Shown piece after piece: positions 45,652 through 56,835 of a stretch of 64,000 nt of DNA. Source of the stretch: Eledone cirrhosa (taxonomy: Eukaryota; Mollusca; Cephalopoda; Octopoda; Eledonidae); assembly GCA_964016885.1 (NCBI GenBank), contig OZ024740.1:202750059-202814058 (forward strand). The letters are read 5' to 3'. The notes below the pieces were generated by a model. The model was not told where the DNA came from. It worked only from the letters and a program-made list of their open reading frames with translations, and ran no database searches. The translations under genes and the position numbers were made by a program. Within the stretch, counting starts at the first letter, position 1; every line of letters starts with the position of its first letter.

Positions 45652-45845
45652 AGACCTGTCAACCCTCCCCGTCGGACGGGGAGATCTCCCACTCACTTTG
45701 GAGTAGGTGAGAGATGTTTTCTCCTGTGAAAATTAGTATAGCTTTCATTATGTAAAATTTCCCCATTTTGCTTCATTTCTCCCCGTTTTGGGGCACCTTT
45801 ATCTCATGGTACTTCCCGTTTGGGTTTTTAGAAGTTGGCAGGTCT
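45652..45845 (-). mobile_element. CAGACCTG-ended repeat, copy 3
   Basis: Ends CAGACCTGTCAACCC and GAAGTTGGCAGGTCTG. A second right-hand end (GAGGTTGGTAGGTCTG) occurs at 46020-46035. Confidence 0.7.
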
Positions 45846-46374
45846 GTGACATATTAATTATTTCTGATGTTATACTATTGCTACTTTTAGTAACAATATT
45901 ACAACTACAGAAATAGCAGGGAGACTGACGGAGGGGCGGAGAGGTTCGATTGTAGGGGGTGCTACTATAGGACCCGTTTGGGGGTATTTTTTTTCATGGT
46001 ACTCCCAGTTTGGGTTTTTAGAGGTTGGTAGGTCTGATGTATGTATATAACACACGTGTAATTATTGATACCTTGTGAGAACATCAATGATCAATATATA
46101 TAATTGATTGCTATTGAATTGTGAATAGATGTCGGTGTGCATGTGGACCTCCATCTCTGCAACATGTGCCACATGTCAAATTTTGTGCAAGGAATTGGTC
46201 ATATTCCACCTGTTACCGAGATCACTTGCACAGCCAGCTTTTGACAGGTATATTCGGTCACATACATTGTATAAAAATTGAGATACAGATTTCTCCACAA
46301 GCAGACCTTTCTTAGTTTCACGCTTAATGCCAGCCCATACTGAAACAGATTCCTGAAAAAGTCTTTAATAGATA
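45846..46374. other. Shared flank and non-coding DNA
   Basis: 45846-45960 matches 34066-34160. The rest has no recognised gene. Confidence 0.45.
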
Positions 46375-47606
46375 TCTATATATATAAAACTGAGGATGTG
46401 TGTGTGTGTGTGAGTTTGAATCCCTAAAACTCGAGAAGCACCCAACCGACTGCTTTCAAACTTTACACATGTAATATGAGTGTTCTGAGGGAGTGTTCTG
46501 AGCAAAAAAAATTCAAATTTTCAATGCCCTAGGGACCGCATTAGGCGATTTAGCAATCTCTCTCTATATAATTCTTAGTCTTTCTCTTTTAGATAGATAC
46601 ATACATATAACGTCGCGCCTTATAATATATGTCTGTATGTCTGTATGTCTGTATGTCTGCATTACGTCACTTCCCACAATTCCCTCTGCGTCCAGAACGC
46701 GCCCTTATAATGTCTGTATGTCTGGCTGTCTGCATTACGTCACTTCTCAAAATTCCCTCTGCGTGCAGATTTTCCACTTACGGCCCACTGCCTACGGTTA
46801 TTCTGCCACCCTTGCTCAAGACAAATCTCACACTCATTCCCCAAACAGTTGGTAAGTGCACACAACTTCTTCCTCACGTTTTAAGCCACAGTGTTGCTTA
46901 CTTACGTACCACCAGACCCTTACTTCTTTGCCAGCCGTGGTTGTGGCAATACTAAGCTTAGCTAAGGCGGTTATATATTTCACACAACACTAAAAATGAA
47001 AGCCGGTAACTATGTATTAGTCAATCTCTTCTTCATACCGTGAACAAAGAAAATCCAACTTTTAGTGGAGCGAGTGAAATAAAGTCGATCCTGCTACGAT
47101 TCAAAAATCAGGTTTGCAGGTTATATATTTCACACAACACTAAACATTAAAGCCGGTAAAGAAAAACATCGCTATAATAGCTTCATTTTACCGCTTAGTA
47201 TTGTAGAAAATCTATATAGATTTTTTTGTTTGTTTTGATTTTATATTTTTATGCGAATTACTTAAGAAATAAAGTATTGTATATTATTTTTTGTGTGTAA
47301 ATTTTATACTTTGTAAGAATTATAAATGACTATCAGAAAAACCACCAACCCTCTGACACCAGTTGCTCTGCCACCCCTGCTGACATAAAAAAATTCATTT
47401 TCTTGATGCTCTAGGGCCCGCATTAGGTGAAAACCTGCATTTTTCCTGCTTCATCGAGGAAAATCTTAAAGATTATCCAACCATCAGAGTATTCAGTTTA
47501 TTTTCTTTACATATTGTCGAGGCATCCAGTTTTTCCACGATTAGGTCTGTTGGCAGCCCGCGTTCCAAAATACCTTATCTCGTGCAACGCCGGGTACCAC
47601 TGCTAG
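46375..47606 (+). mobile_element. Helitron, probably composite
   Basis: The 5' end is TC in ATATCTATATATATAAAACT-GAGG, the 3' end is a hairpin-like GCAACGCCGGGT then ACCACTGCTAG (CTAG 47603-47606) followed by T. The block AAAAAATTCA...CCTAGGGACCGCATTAGG occurs near both 46506 and 47390, so a second related Helitron may lie inside. No Rep/helicase frame. Confidence 0.7.
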
Positions 47607-47657
47607 TATATAATTAAAGTCTTTATTAAATATAGTCACTATTAGATATAACGGCGC

Positions 47658-47995
47658 ACTACTTGTTTCTCTCTAATGTCATGACCTTCCTGCGAGATGA
47701 GTCAATTTTGAACTATGTTAAGGAATCTTTCTAGTGCCGGATTTACCATTGTGCTTAGGTGGGCTTAAACACAGAACCCCGTTGGCCAAGGGTTGGGGGC
47801 ATCTTCCTGAGCACGTATGCCTGACTGCCTGTGTAGGCCTACCGGGTCTACCTCCTTCACAGCCCAAGTAAGGGGCCTTATAACTTAACTAGCACAGGGC
47901 CTCATTTGTCCTAAATCCAGCACTGCTTGTCTCTATGTAATGCCATGACCTTCCTGAAAGATGGGTCGATTTTGAACCATGTTAAGGAGTCTTTC
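47658..47995 (+). mobile_element. hAT-like MITE flanked by 70-bp direct repeats
   Basis: The element (about 47731-47926) has ends AGTGCCGGATTTACC and CTAAATCCAGCACTG, as in 34426-34578 but longer. On both sides lies the same ~70-bp sequence (CATGACCTTCCTG, GTTAAGGA), at 47658-47730 and 47927-47995. Confidence 0.7.
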
Positions 47996-48175
47996 ACACA
48001 ATTTTTCAGACGCAGTTTTGGTCTGCGTTGTGGCATTGCACTGGATATTCGACAAAAAGGACTTTTGGAGGGATTCTGCTGTCGTCAGATCTAACAACCG
48101 TGGCCTACCCATCGAAGTTGCTACTTGTGGATGTCAGCTTCAATATGCAGACGATACCTGTACTTTGTAATATTT
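47979..48175 (+). pseudogene. Reverse transcriptase YADD fragment
   Basis: The frame ends in CGCQLQYADDTCTL then a stop. The YADD box is the catalytic signature of LINE reverse transcriptases. Upstream residues match poorly, so only a short relic remains. Confidence 0.55.
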
Positions 48176-48251
48176 CAGTGGCTGCTATGTAATTACGTAC
48201 ATACATACTCACATTTACAAACATTTACATACATTTATACATACATGCACA
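48176..48251. repeat. (CATA)n
   Basis: TACATACATAC-type repeats. Confidence 0.8.
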
Positions 48252-48652
48252 CATGGTGGCTGCCAACTCGTTTTCGAGTACGGCCACTACTTTATATCCA
48301 TGTAGGAGAACCCCTACCGATGCGCTGAACGAGTGTGACTTTTTAGTCCAGCCAGCGACTTGAAAACTCTGGTACAAACACTACACTTGTGACAATTATT
48401 GACACATAGTGCTGGGCCCATGGTACCATGTGATGACAAGTGCAGAGAGATCTCCAGATATAAAGCAGTGCCTGTGCCGTGAAGCTTTTATAGTGAGCAA
48501 AGGCACTGCACAAAGCCAGTCCCACTCTCTTAACCAAGATGATATTTACCAAAAAGAAGAACAAGTCAACATCATTGGATACCATCAGGGTTGCAGTTGT
48601 TATATCAGAGTTTTCCTTCTCCTAGAATTCTGCCTTGACAAAGGCTAAGGGG
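48252..48652 (+). repeat. 319-bp and 81-bp blocks, partner of 55034-55433
   Basis: 48252-48570 is the inverted partner of 55115-55433 (both 319 bp). The next block, 48572-48652 (81 bp), matches 55034-55114 in direct orientation. The function of this sequence is unknown. Confidence 0.85.
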
Positions 48653-48926
48653 TCATCTCTTCCGGTGATTTTGGATGGCCATTGACTCTTCAGAGCTCCT
48701 TTGCTCTTTGACAGGTTTTGTTTTTAATCCTGCAGGATGTCCAAAGTCACCCTCCTCACCAAGAAACCTTGGTGGGGTTGCCAGTTTAGTCGCCAACGAC
48801 CCGACCATGGGACAGGTTGTACAGGGATACATGTTACATACACATATACATGCATTTATACATACATACATACCTACATACATACATACGCACATACATG
48901 CATTTATACATACATACATACATACA

Positions 48927-48958
<32 letters not shown>
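48653..48958. repeat. Spacer and (CATA)n
   Basis: Unique-looking block (CAGGATGTCCAAAGTCACCC) followed by (CATA)n 48846-48955. Confidence 0.6.
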
Positions 48959-49177
48959 CTAACCCGCTTGGACCAAAGTATGACTGAACTTGGATTTGCG
49001 GACAAAAAGCGCCGCTACCTAATTCATAGTCTACAAATGGCTGCGATAGCTGGCACCTTCAAAATTTGCAAAACATTCTTGCGATTCAAGGGATGACAAT
49101 TTCTTTTCTTTTGCAACCTTGCTACCAGGAAGGTGGCCGGTCAAAAAAATATACTCGAAATTAAGAGAAAGAGATAA
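48959..49177 (+). pseudogene. R2-type LINE 3' end
   Basis: Last codons (ELGFADKKRRYLIHSLQMAA, KICKTFLRFKG) and 3' untranslated end, running into (CATA)n. Reverse match to 54586-54791. Confidence 0.75.
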
Positions 49178-49435
49178 CATACATACATACATACATACAT
49201 ACATACATACATACCTACCTACCTACCTACCTACCTACCTACATACCTACATTATAAGTAACCATATTATAAGTAACCACCACAATAGTAGGTTGTCGCT
49301 TCGGTGGACCATGACGTGATCCAACTTCCAAGTGAAAGCAGATTCTATCAAATTCTCCCTGGTGGAACAGTAGAACATTTCTTAATTTCTTACCATCTTA
49401 TTGATTTGTGTCTCTGTGGAGACACACGGACACAA
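49178..49435. repeat. (CATA)n(CTAC)n and spacer
   Basis: CATA then CTAC runs 49178-49252; after that no gene. Confidence 0.7.
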
Positions 49436-49485
49436 CAGTAACAACAACAATAGCAACAACAGCAACAGCAGCACCATCAACAACT

Positions 49486-49517
<32 letters not shown>

Positions 49518-49730
49518 GCAGCAGCAGCGGCAACAGCAACAACAGCAACAACAATAGCAACAAGAACCGGAACAACAATAACAGCAACAACAACAACAAC
49601 TAAAACGGCAACAACAACAGCAACAACAATAACAATGTCAACAACAGCAACAACAATAATGTCAATAACAACAATAACAACAACAACAACAACAACAGCA
49701 ACAACAATAACAATGTCAACATCAATAAAG
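49436..49730. repeat. (CAA/CAG)n-rich DNA
   Basis: About 290 bp of mixed CAA and CAG triplets. A frame of T, A and N runs stays open but has no other sign of coding. Confidence 0.9.
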
Positions 49731-49829
49731 ATTTTTAATTTTAAACACAGTTTTTGAGGGTGAAGGAGGGAAAATTGATCATATCGATAGCAGTACTTGA
49801 CGGATATTTTATTTTATCAATCCCGGAAA

Positions 49830-50060
49830 CACTTCAGGTTTGCGGTGTCCCCTCATACACAAAATACTAAAATACACAGCAAACCCCCCAATTTTACATA
49901 TCAAAGTTAGTTTGGCACAAGTAATTGGAATTGATAAGTTATACATACAGGTATTAAATTGAAAAATTCTGACCATCCTAAAACTAAAAAGCCCAGCTGA
50001 GGGCACAAATAAATTGCTACATCCATCGTTGGTGGGGCCCTCCACTGCAGGGGACCCGGG
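49830..50060 (-). mobile_element. Unclassified repeat, partner of 57172-57420
   Basis: Shares GTAGCAATTTATTTGTGCCC, TTTTAGTTTTAGGATGG and TATGTAAAATTGGG with 57172-57420 in reverse. Confidence 0.65.
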
Positions 50061-50084
50061 GCAATTGCTCTCTTTTCCCCAATT

Positions 50085-50243
50085 AAATCTGGCCGTACCC
50101 AAAATGAACTGGCGCCAGACAGTTGAGAGGGACCTGCGAGCGACAAACAGACAATGGCGGGACGCTGTGCAACTGGCTGCTGACCGAAGGCGATGGAACA
50201 CTGTGATTGCCTCATGCGTCGCAAGACACGGGAGCTTCTGAGT
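50085..50243 (+). pseudogene. LINE C-terminal tail
   Basis: NWRQTVERDLRATNRQWRDA and DRRRWNTVIAS recall the end of RTE-like LINE proteins. Confidence 0.55.
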
Positions 50244-50580
50244 CTGAGTCTGAGTACCCAGAAGCATTAAAGGCAAGGTGGGCCTCGACAGCATTTGAAC
50301 TCTGAAAGTAAAAGAGACGGAACAAACACTGCAAAGCAATTTGTCTGACGCTTTAACGACTCTACCAATCTACCGCTCTTAAAAACAACAACAACAATAT
50401 CAACAATAACAATATCACTAAATATATATCAATCAAATATATATCAATCAATCAATAACAGTAACAACAACTAAAATAACAATAAGAATGACAACACTGA
50501 CAATAACCGTAGCAATAAAAATATTAAATAACTTTTTGTTTTTATTGTCTAACAAAATAAATAGCGAATTCGATATATAA
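50244..50580. other. (AAC)n and non-coding DNA
   Basis: AACAACAACAATATC repeats. No gene. Confidence 0.5.
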
Positions 50581-50582
50581 CT

Positions 50583-50765
50583 GTTTCGACTTTTGGCACA
50601 AGGCCAGCAATTATCCCAGTGTATTACTGCTACTTTATTTTATCGACCCCGTAAGGATGAAAGGCAAAGTTAACCTCGGTGGGATTTGAACTCAGACAGT
50701 AAAGGGCCGTAACCCTATGCTGCAAAGCATAAGGCGTCCGACCCTCTACCGATACTGCCAATCCA
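50583..50765 (-). mobile_element. SINE family A, full length
   Basis: Complement of GTAGAAAC to GGCAGTATCGGTAGAGGGTC, with all core words kept. Confidence 0.9.
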
Positions 50766-50883
50766 ATACATAATGAAGTAAATGATAGAACATATAAGGA
50801 ATTAATAACGAAAAATAAAAATTTATAAAAACCAAATTAAATTACGAAATAAAAAGTGAATAAAGAAATAAATAACGAGATAA

Positions 50884-50884
<1 letters not shown>

Positions 50885-50914
<30 letters not shown>

Positions 50915-50963
50915 CTTCTTCTTCTTCTTCTTCTTCTTCTTCTTCTTCTTCTTCTTCTTCTTC
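50885..50963. repeat. (CTT)n microsatellite
   Basis: About 26 uninterrupted CTT units. Confidence 0.95.
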
Positions 50964-50969
50964 TCTCAC

Positions 50970-51300
50970 TCCTACCAGCGGGTCATGTCAGAAGCAACCA
51001 TCTCCAACTGATCCAGCTGGATCCCCAAGCGTAACCAGCCAAGCTCATGGATGTTATCCAACCATCTTGCTTGGGATCTACCCCTGGGTCTCCTACCTGT
51101 TAGTTTTGCCCGTAACATCTGTCCAGTGGTTCTTTCCTGAGACATTCTAACCACATGCCCATCGTATCGGAGCTGTGATCTCCCAATTTGGAGTAGTAGT
51201 GGCTCTACCTGGACTGATTCTCTTATCTCCGAGCTGCGCACTCTATCGAGTAACATTACTCCAAAGACCTCTCGGAGGAACCCCATATCAGCCGCTTGTG
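50970..51300 (-). pseudogene. LINE C-terminal coding relic, long open frame
   Basis: A 104-codon minus frame: MGFLREVFGVMLLDRVRSSE, RSQLRYDGHVVRMSQERTTG, RRPRGRSQARWLDN, WLRLGIQLDQLE. This is the protein end following reverse transcriptase in a LINE type common in aquatic animals. It runs into the (CTT)n tract, whose minus strand is (AAG)n. Paralogue: 18595-18915. Confidence 0.8.
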
Positions 51301-51385
51301 TTCAGGATCGTATTCTTTCTGTTATTACCCAATATTCATGACTATACGTAATCCCACAATAAAAAATAAAACAGTAAAATATATA

Positions 51386-51505
51386 ATTGTTTCTATTTTA
51401 GGCACAAGGCCAGCAATTACCCAGTGCATTACTGGTACTTTATTTTATCGACCCCGTAAGGATGAAAGGCAAAGTCAACCTCGGCGGGATTTGAACTCAG
51501 ATCGT
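51386..51505 (-). mobile_element. 5'-truncated SINE family A with target duplication
   Basis: Complement of the core to GATTTGAACTCAG. AAATATATAAT flanks both ends. Confidence 0.85.
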
Positions 51506-51559
51506 AAATATATAATAAAATATATTTATAGCTTTTATTAGCTTTCATTGTAATATATA

Positions 51560-52035
51560 TAATAATAATTAAATTATTGTGTACAGTGCTCAGGTGCACT
51601 ACAACTCATCAAATGTGCATGTATAGTATATAGAATAATGTACAAATGTCAGGAAAATGCATGTGTGCGTGTGTATGGAGGGGGGATATCAAGTATAGTG
51701 TTGGCGAATCTCAGGAAGCATGGAGGTTTTAAAGGATGCTGTGTCTCGGCAGCTAATAACTGATGCAGGTAGTTTGTTCCATGCCTCAGCAACTCTGAGC
51801 GTGAAAAAATGTTTCCGAAAGTCATGGGAGTTGTGCTATTTTCTGACTTTGTTGGGTTGCCCACGTGTGTTATACACATGGAAGTCAAAAAGGTACTCAG
51901 GGTTGTTGTTGGCAAGATGGTTAATAATTTTGTGGGTGTTTACCAAGTCAGTTGCCAGATGTCGGAGCTTCAATGTATCCATGCCCAGGGATATATATAT
52001 GGGAACGAGTAGGATCCCGACGGCTGAGCTCAAGC
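51560..52035 (-). pseudogene. CR1/Jockey-like LINE C-terminus and 3' end
   Basis: Minus strand: NTRGQPNKVRK, an in-frame stop, then FRKHFFTLRVAEAWNKLPAS and FKTSMLPEIRQHYT then stop. TRG...FFxxRVxxxWNxLP is the usual C-terminal signature of CR1/Jockey LINEs. The 3' untranslated region continues to about 51560 and is shared with 10318-10505. Confidence 0.8.
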
Positions 52036-52060
52036 CGTTTCGACGGCTAATTCTGGGACT
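52014..52060. mobile_element. Half of the GCTCAAGCCGTTTCGACGGC palindrome
   Basis: CTGAGCTCAAGCCGTTTCGA matches one arm of 15195-15306. Confidence 0.65.
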
Positions 52061-52179
52061 TTAGCAAGAGTGGGGAACAGAATCGAAAGCTTTCCTGTAG
52101 TCCATCCAGACTGTAGCCATATTCCTCCTAAGTTGTCGCACCTCCGACATCGCAGTTTTGTTGATTAGGAGTTGTTCAG

Positions 52180-53183
52180 CACATCCTCAAACCCCTCTCT
52201 TTCCAGCTGCTTGTTCATCTGTGATGATGTTATTATTTTCACAGTGATCTTGGAGGAATAGGTTCAGGCAGGCTGTATACATCTTATACATCAGGTTCTG
52301 GCATGCAATGGGTAGGTAGTTTTTTTCCAAGTGGGTGTCTTTGTTCTTGGGGACCAGTAATGTTTGTGCTAATGTCAACCATTCTGGTATAAGTGTATCT
52401 CCCTTAAGAACTTGTTGGTAGAGGTCAGTAAGATACCTCCGATAGAATATCAGTTTTTTGTACCATTAGCTGACAATCATGTCTCTTCCTGGTGTTTTCT
52501 TATCTTTGAGTTTTCCTATCACAGTCTTATTTCGTATGTTTTTGTTGTAGTGTAGAAGCAATAGTTCTTTCGGATTTCTCTTAGCCACACTGCATCTTGG
52601 TTGAAATTCTTCTTTTCACCCCATATTTTGCTTCAAAGAAATCTATGTCTTTCTGGGATGGGGCCTCAGTGACACTTATTATTTTGCCCTTCATATCTCT
52701 ATAGACTGATGTTTGGTTTCCTCTGAATCTTTTATTAAGCACTTTTCTCTCATCTACCTTCTTCAGGTATTGGCGTTTTTCGCTAACAGCTCTCAATTCT
52801 TGTTTGATGGTGATTAGCTTATATTGGAGAGTTCTGATTCTACTGTTACCAAACATCGTCTCTATTTTATTGTTCAATCTTTGTTGGTGAGGAGTGAGGT
52901 TTTTTTGTGTTTGTTTGCATGTAAGAAGCATTGTCACATATCCTATGGTTTTTAGTAGGTCAGCAATCTTTTTTTCTATTTTAGTTATATATGATAGTAT
53001 TTTGGTATTTTCTGTTCTTGTTAATATCTCTGCTATCACCAAGATAATGCTTCACTGTCGTTGCTAAAGCATATAAACAGGCGTTGATTTGCCAAAATGT
53101 TGGGGGTTTTATCCGTCGTAAATATTCATCCCCAATTTCGTCAATAACACGTAATATTTCATTATTTGGTTTTTTATTAAACA
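52180..53183 (-). pseudogene. R2-type LINE, N-terminal part of reverse transcriptase
   Basis: The minus strand reads, over frameshifts, a long linker (RYLKKVDERKVLNKRFRGNQ, TSVYRDMKG, IDFFEAKYG) then TLLVPKNKDTHLEKNYLPIA, CQNLMYKMYTACLNLFLQDH, NNIITDEQAAGKRGV. The motif PK...KNYRPIAC.N.MYK is typical of reverse transcriptases of LINEs with restriction-like endonuclease. A Helitron end at 53184 interrupts it. The catalytic YxDD part is not adjacent. Confidence 0.8.
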
Positions 53184-53460
53184 CTAGCATTAAAGCCCGG
53201 CGTTGCTCGGGGTCATTAAGTTACCAAAGTTAGGTTGCACCACCCATTTTATGGCAGCACTTTTTTGTCTGCCATAAAATGGGTGAATGAATTGCAGACC
53301 TGGAAGCAGGAGCTGCGCCAGCAGTGACAATTGTAGTTTCGCCTATGGATATTATCTCTGTGCAAAAAAGTGTTGAAATTTATTGTTTCACAGTACTTGC
53401 GCAACACGCGCGTAGACGATGCCAGCCGAACAACAGAGCTGCGATGGAGTTGTTCTGCAT
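53184..53460 (-). mobile_element. Helitron 3' end inserted in LINE
   Basis: Minus strand ends GAGCAACGCCGGGCTTTAAT-GCTAG then T. CTAG is at 53184-53187, and an A precedes it at 53183. Its first ~130 bp match 63696-63830. Confidence 0.65.
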
Positions 53461-53464
53461 GGTT

Positions 53465-53935
53465 GTCTGTGTGTTTTCTAAATTTAAGACAGTAGGGAGG
53501 GTTGTGATATGAGGGAGAATTAGCTGTTGTTTCTAGCAGGTTTAGTGACCTCATAGAGGATATGTGTTTTCTAAATTTAAGACAGTAGGGAGTGGTGTGA
53601 TATGGAGGAGAGTTAGTTGCTGTTTCTAGCAGGTTTAGTGACCTCATAGAAGATATGTTTTCTAAATTTAAGACAGTAGGGATGGGTGTGATATGGGGGA
53701 GAGTTAACTGCTGTTTCTAGCAGGTTTAGTAACCTCATAGAGGATATGTGTTTTCTAAATTTAAGACAGTTGAGAGTGGTGTGATATGGGGGAGAGTTAG
53801 CTGCTGTTTCTAGCAGGTTTAGTGACCTCATAGAAGATATGTCTTCTAAATTTAAGACAGTAGGGCGGGGTGTGGTATGGGGGAGAGTTAGCTGCTGTTT
53901 CTAGCAGGTTTAGTGACCTCATAGAGGATATTATT
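53465..53935. repeat. 91/93-bp minisatellite
   Basis: TCTAAATTTAAGACAGT starts at 53477, 53570, 53661, 53754 and 53845, alternating 93 and 91 bases. The unit contains TTTCTAGCAGGTTTAGTGAC. A minus frame of 31-residue repeats is open over part of it. Confidence 0.9.
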
Positions 53936-54585
53936 GTTTATCATTATCTATAAAAGGCAGATTGTTGTTGTTGTTGTTGAAGTGAGTGTGTGTTTGTATG
54001 CGTTTGGAAAAGAGGTTTTAAAAAAGATTTATCGCTTGTTGTTGAATAAATGTATCTGTTGCTTGTGAATAATTGTCGTTTCGTATGAAATGTAATAATT
54101 TGAAGTATAAAAGAGAAAGTAGCAAAATGTGTGGGTTGTAGATAGAGGAAAAGCAGATGATATGACAGAGTAATACGGACAGTATCACCATCAAGCTTGG
54201 TAAGAGAAAGTAGCAGAAAGTATGAAGTTGTATAGATTTTGAATGGTAGTGGAAAGAGTTTAGCAGTTTAAATGACAGAGAAAAATCGTAAAATATTGAG
54301 TTTTATCTATTTTTTGCGTAATTGTGGGTGAAATTGAAAAAATGAGATGTGCCAAGACGCAATCGAAACTATTTCGAATACTGAATTGTAAATTTCAATT
54401 GAAGAAATTCTATATCGTAGATTTCTATAAGAAAGGAGCATGACCACACACTGAGCTTTATAGATTATGATTGTCGTTTTAATACGTTCAGCAAGAGAGA
54501 TATTTATACATGAATTAATTTCTCTCTGGAAGATTTCGTTGAGGGAAAATTTCAATTGTTTATACTAATGTATGCATGTATGTAT
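53936..54585. other. Non-coding DNA
   Basis: TCTATAAAAGGCAGATTG (53950) resembles a Helitron 5' start, followed by (TTG)n. The remainder is unique AT-rich DNA. Confidence 0.4.
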
Positions 54586-54960
54586 GTTCTCTCTTTCTCT
54601 TAATTTTGAGTATATTTTTGATCGGCCACCTTCCTGGAGGCAAGGTTGTAAAAGAAAAGAAATTGTCATCCCTTGAATCGCAAGAATGTTTTGCAAATTT
54701 TGCCAGCTATCGCAGCCATTTGTAGAATTAGGGAGCTGCGCTCTTTGTCCGCAAATCCAAGTTCAGTTATACATTGGTCCAAGCGGGTTGGTATATAACC
54801 CGTAGCACCAATAATGATGGGTATGAAGCTAAAGGTGTATCTTGGATACTGGATTTGTAAACTCCTCATCAGTGGTCCGTAGATGTCCTCCTTCTCCTGT
54901 ATTTTTCTGACAACGTTTACATCAAGTGGGCAGCTGATCTCCACAACAGAACACGTTTTC
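54586..54960 (-). pseudogene. R2-type LINE C-terminus with restriction-like endonuclease
   Basis: Minus strand: VVEISCPLDVNVVRKIQEKE, FSFIPIIIGATGYIPTRL, ELGFADKERSS, KICKTFLRFKG. This is the end of the endonuclease domain (E-x-S-C-P catalytic block) and the C-terminus. Residues 1-25 of the frame are (CATA)n translation. The 3' part is the inverted relative of 48959-49177. The earlier PD motif is lost. Confidence 0.8.
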
Positions 54961-54962
54961 AA

Positions 54963-55033
54963 TGTGTGGTATGTATGTATGTATGTATGTATGTATGTAT
55001 GTATGTATGTATGTATGTATGTATGTATGTATG
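54963..55033. repeat. (TGTA)n microsatellite
   Basis: About 17 units. Confidence 0.95.
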
Positions 55034-55433
55034 TCATTGGACACCATCAGGATTGCAGGTGTTATATCAGAATTTTCCTTCTCCTAGAATTCTGCCTTGA
55101 CAAAGGCTAAGGGGTTGACTTGTTCTTCTTTTTGGTAAATATCATCTTGGTTAAGAGAGTGGGACTGGCTTTGTGCAGTGCCTTTGCTCACTATAAAAGC
55201 TTCACGGCACAGGCATTGCTTTATATCTGGAGATCTCTCTGCACTTGTCATCACATGGTACCATGGGCCCAGCACTATGTGTCAATAATTGTCACAAGTG
55301 TAGTGTTTGTACCAGAGTTTTCAAGTCGCTGGCTGGACTAAAAAGTCACACTCGTTCAGCGCATCGGTAGGGGTTCTCCTACATGGACATAAAGTAGTGG
55401 CCGTACTCGAAAACGAGTTGGCAGCCACCATGT
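55034..55433 (-). repeat. 81-bp and 319-bp blocks, partner of 48252-48652
   Basis: 55034-55114 is the direct match of 48572-48652, 55115-55433 the inverted match of 48252-48570. Confidence 0.85.
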
Positions 55434-55498
55434 ATGTATGTATGTATGTATGTATGTATGTATGTATGTATGTATGTATGTATGTATGTATGTATATG

Positions 55499-55587
<89 letters not shown>

Positions 55588-55788
55588 ATGTGCGCATGTA
55601 ACCCAATAAAAGAGAGTGAGGTGAACGAGGAAGTAGATTATGTGTAAAAAATGAAAGGAAAGAGAAAGACAAAATATGTTATCTGTAAAGGAATGTTCAT
55701 ACACACACATACACTCACACAAGCAATGAGACACACAAACACACACACAGAAGCGCACAGACACACACACACAGAAGAGCGTACACAT

Positions 55789-55824
<36 letters not shown>

Positions 55825-56129
55825 ACACACGCGCGCGCGCACACACACAGAAGAGTACAGACACACAAAGTCACACACAAACACGCAGACAGCCATATAC
55901 ACATACACACACATATACGCAGACACGCAGACACACAGTTATACGCACATACACACGTAGATATGCACGGACATACATATACAGAGGCACACAGTCACAC
56001 ACACACACACACACTTAGTCACATGCACACACACTCACAGGCGCACACACATGCACGCACACACAGTGGAAGACTTGTGTGTATCACCCTTCTCCTCCTC
56101 ATCTTCCTCATCATCATCATCATCATCAT
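55434..56129. repeat. (TGTA)n, (TG)n and AC-rich DNA
   Basis: TGTA 55434-55494, TG 55508-55580, AC-rich 55700-56070, (ATC)n 56098-56130. The 201- and 179-codon frames here are repeat translations. Confidence 0.9.
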
Positions 56130-56420
56130 TCTACAGGGAATACTGGTATATTTTATCATGGCACCAACACAAGAAAGGCAATGTCTTTGACGCTGTTTCT
56201 ACAGCTCGATGCCCTTCCTGTAACCAACCACAATACATAAAGTGGTGGGTGCATTTTTCGTGGTACCAGCACCAGAGAGATCGTCGTGTCATGTACTGAA
56301 GGCCCCCCCCCCCCCTTCGCATGGCGTCTATAGCCGGAAGTGCATTTTAACAACAACCACATTACAAGGTGTACTGGGTGTACTGGGTGCGTTCTATCGA
56401 GACACCAATACTAGGGAGGT
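56130..56420. other. Degenerate CACATTACAAGGTGTACTGG-type repeats
   Basis: Same theme as 25566-26035, with GGTACCAGCACC words and a C run at 56303. Confidence 0.55.
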
Positions 56421-56835
56421 TGTCGGTCATTGAATCCACAGAAGATCCTTCCCTACCCTATGGTGGTAATATGATGGTGGAAAAAGTATACATATAATGT
56501 CATGACAATAGATAAGAAAGAGAGAGAGAGAGGTGGGGGACAACTATAATGTTATGGATGTATGACAAGTGTAGTGCAATTCAAAGGGCGGCGTTGTAGA
56601 GGAGACAATTGGGGGAAAGTGAGGCGGATTTGGAGGTGTCATAAGAAGAAAGGGAGGGTGGAGTAATCTCTGATAGAGTGGGGTACTGTGATGATGAGAA
56701 CAGTTACTAAGAAGTTATGACTGGCGTGTTAGGATTTAAAAGGGATGGGAGTGGTCTAGGATAGAATTGGAGTGCAGTGATGGTGAGAATAGTTACTAAG
56801 GAGCGATGATAGTAGGAGGGCATAAATGGGTCACG
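56421..56835. other. Non-coding DNA
   Basis: Purine-rich sequence with two similar blocks (ACTAAGAAGTTATGACTGG, ACTAAGGAGCGATGAT). No gene. Confidence 0.45.

Noticed and set aside
49401..49757. 118-codon T/A/N-rich frame
   Set aside because: Translation of (CAA/CAG)n without flanking coding signals.
55321..55934. Long open frames (up to 201 codons) on both strands
   Set aside because: They translate (TG)n/(AC)n and (TGTA)n runs into C/V or H/T repeats; frames overlap on both strands.
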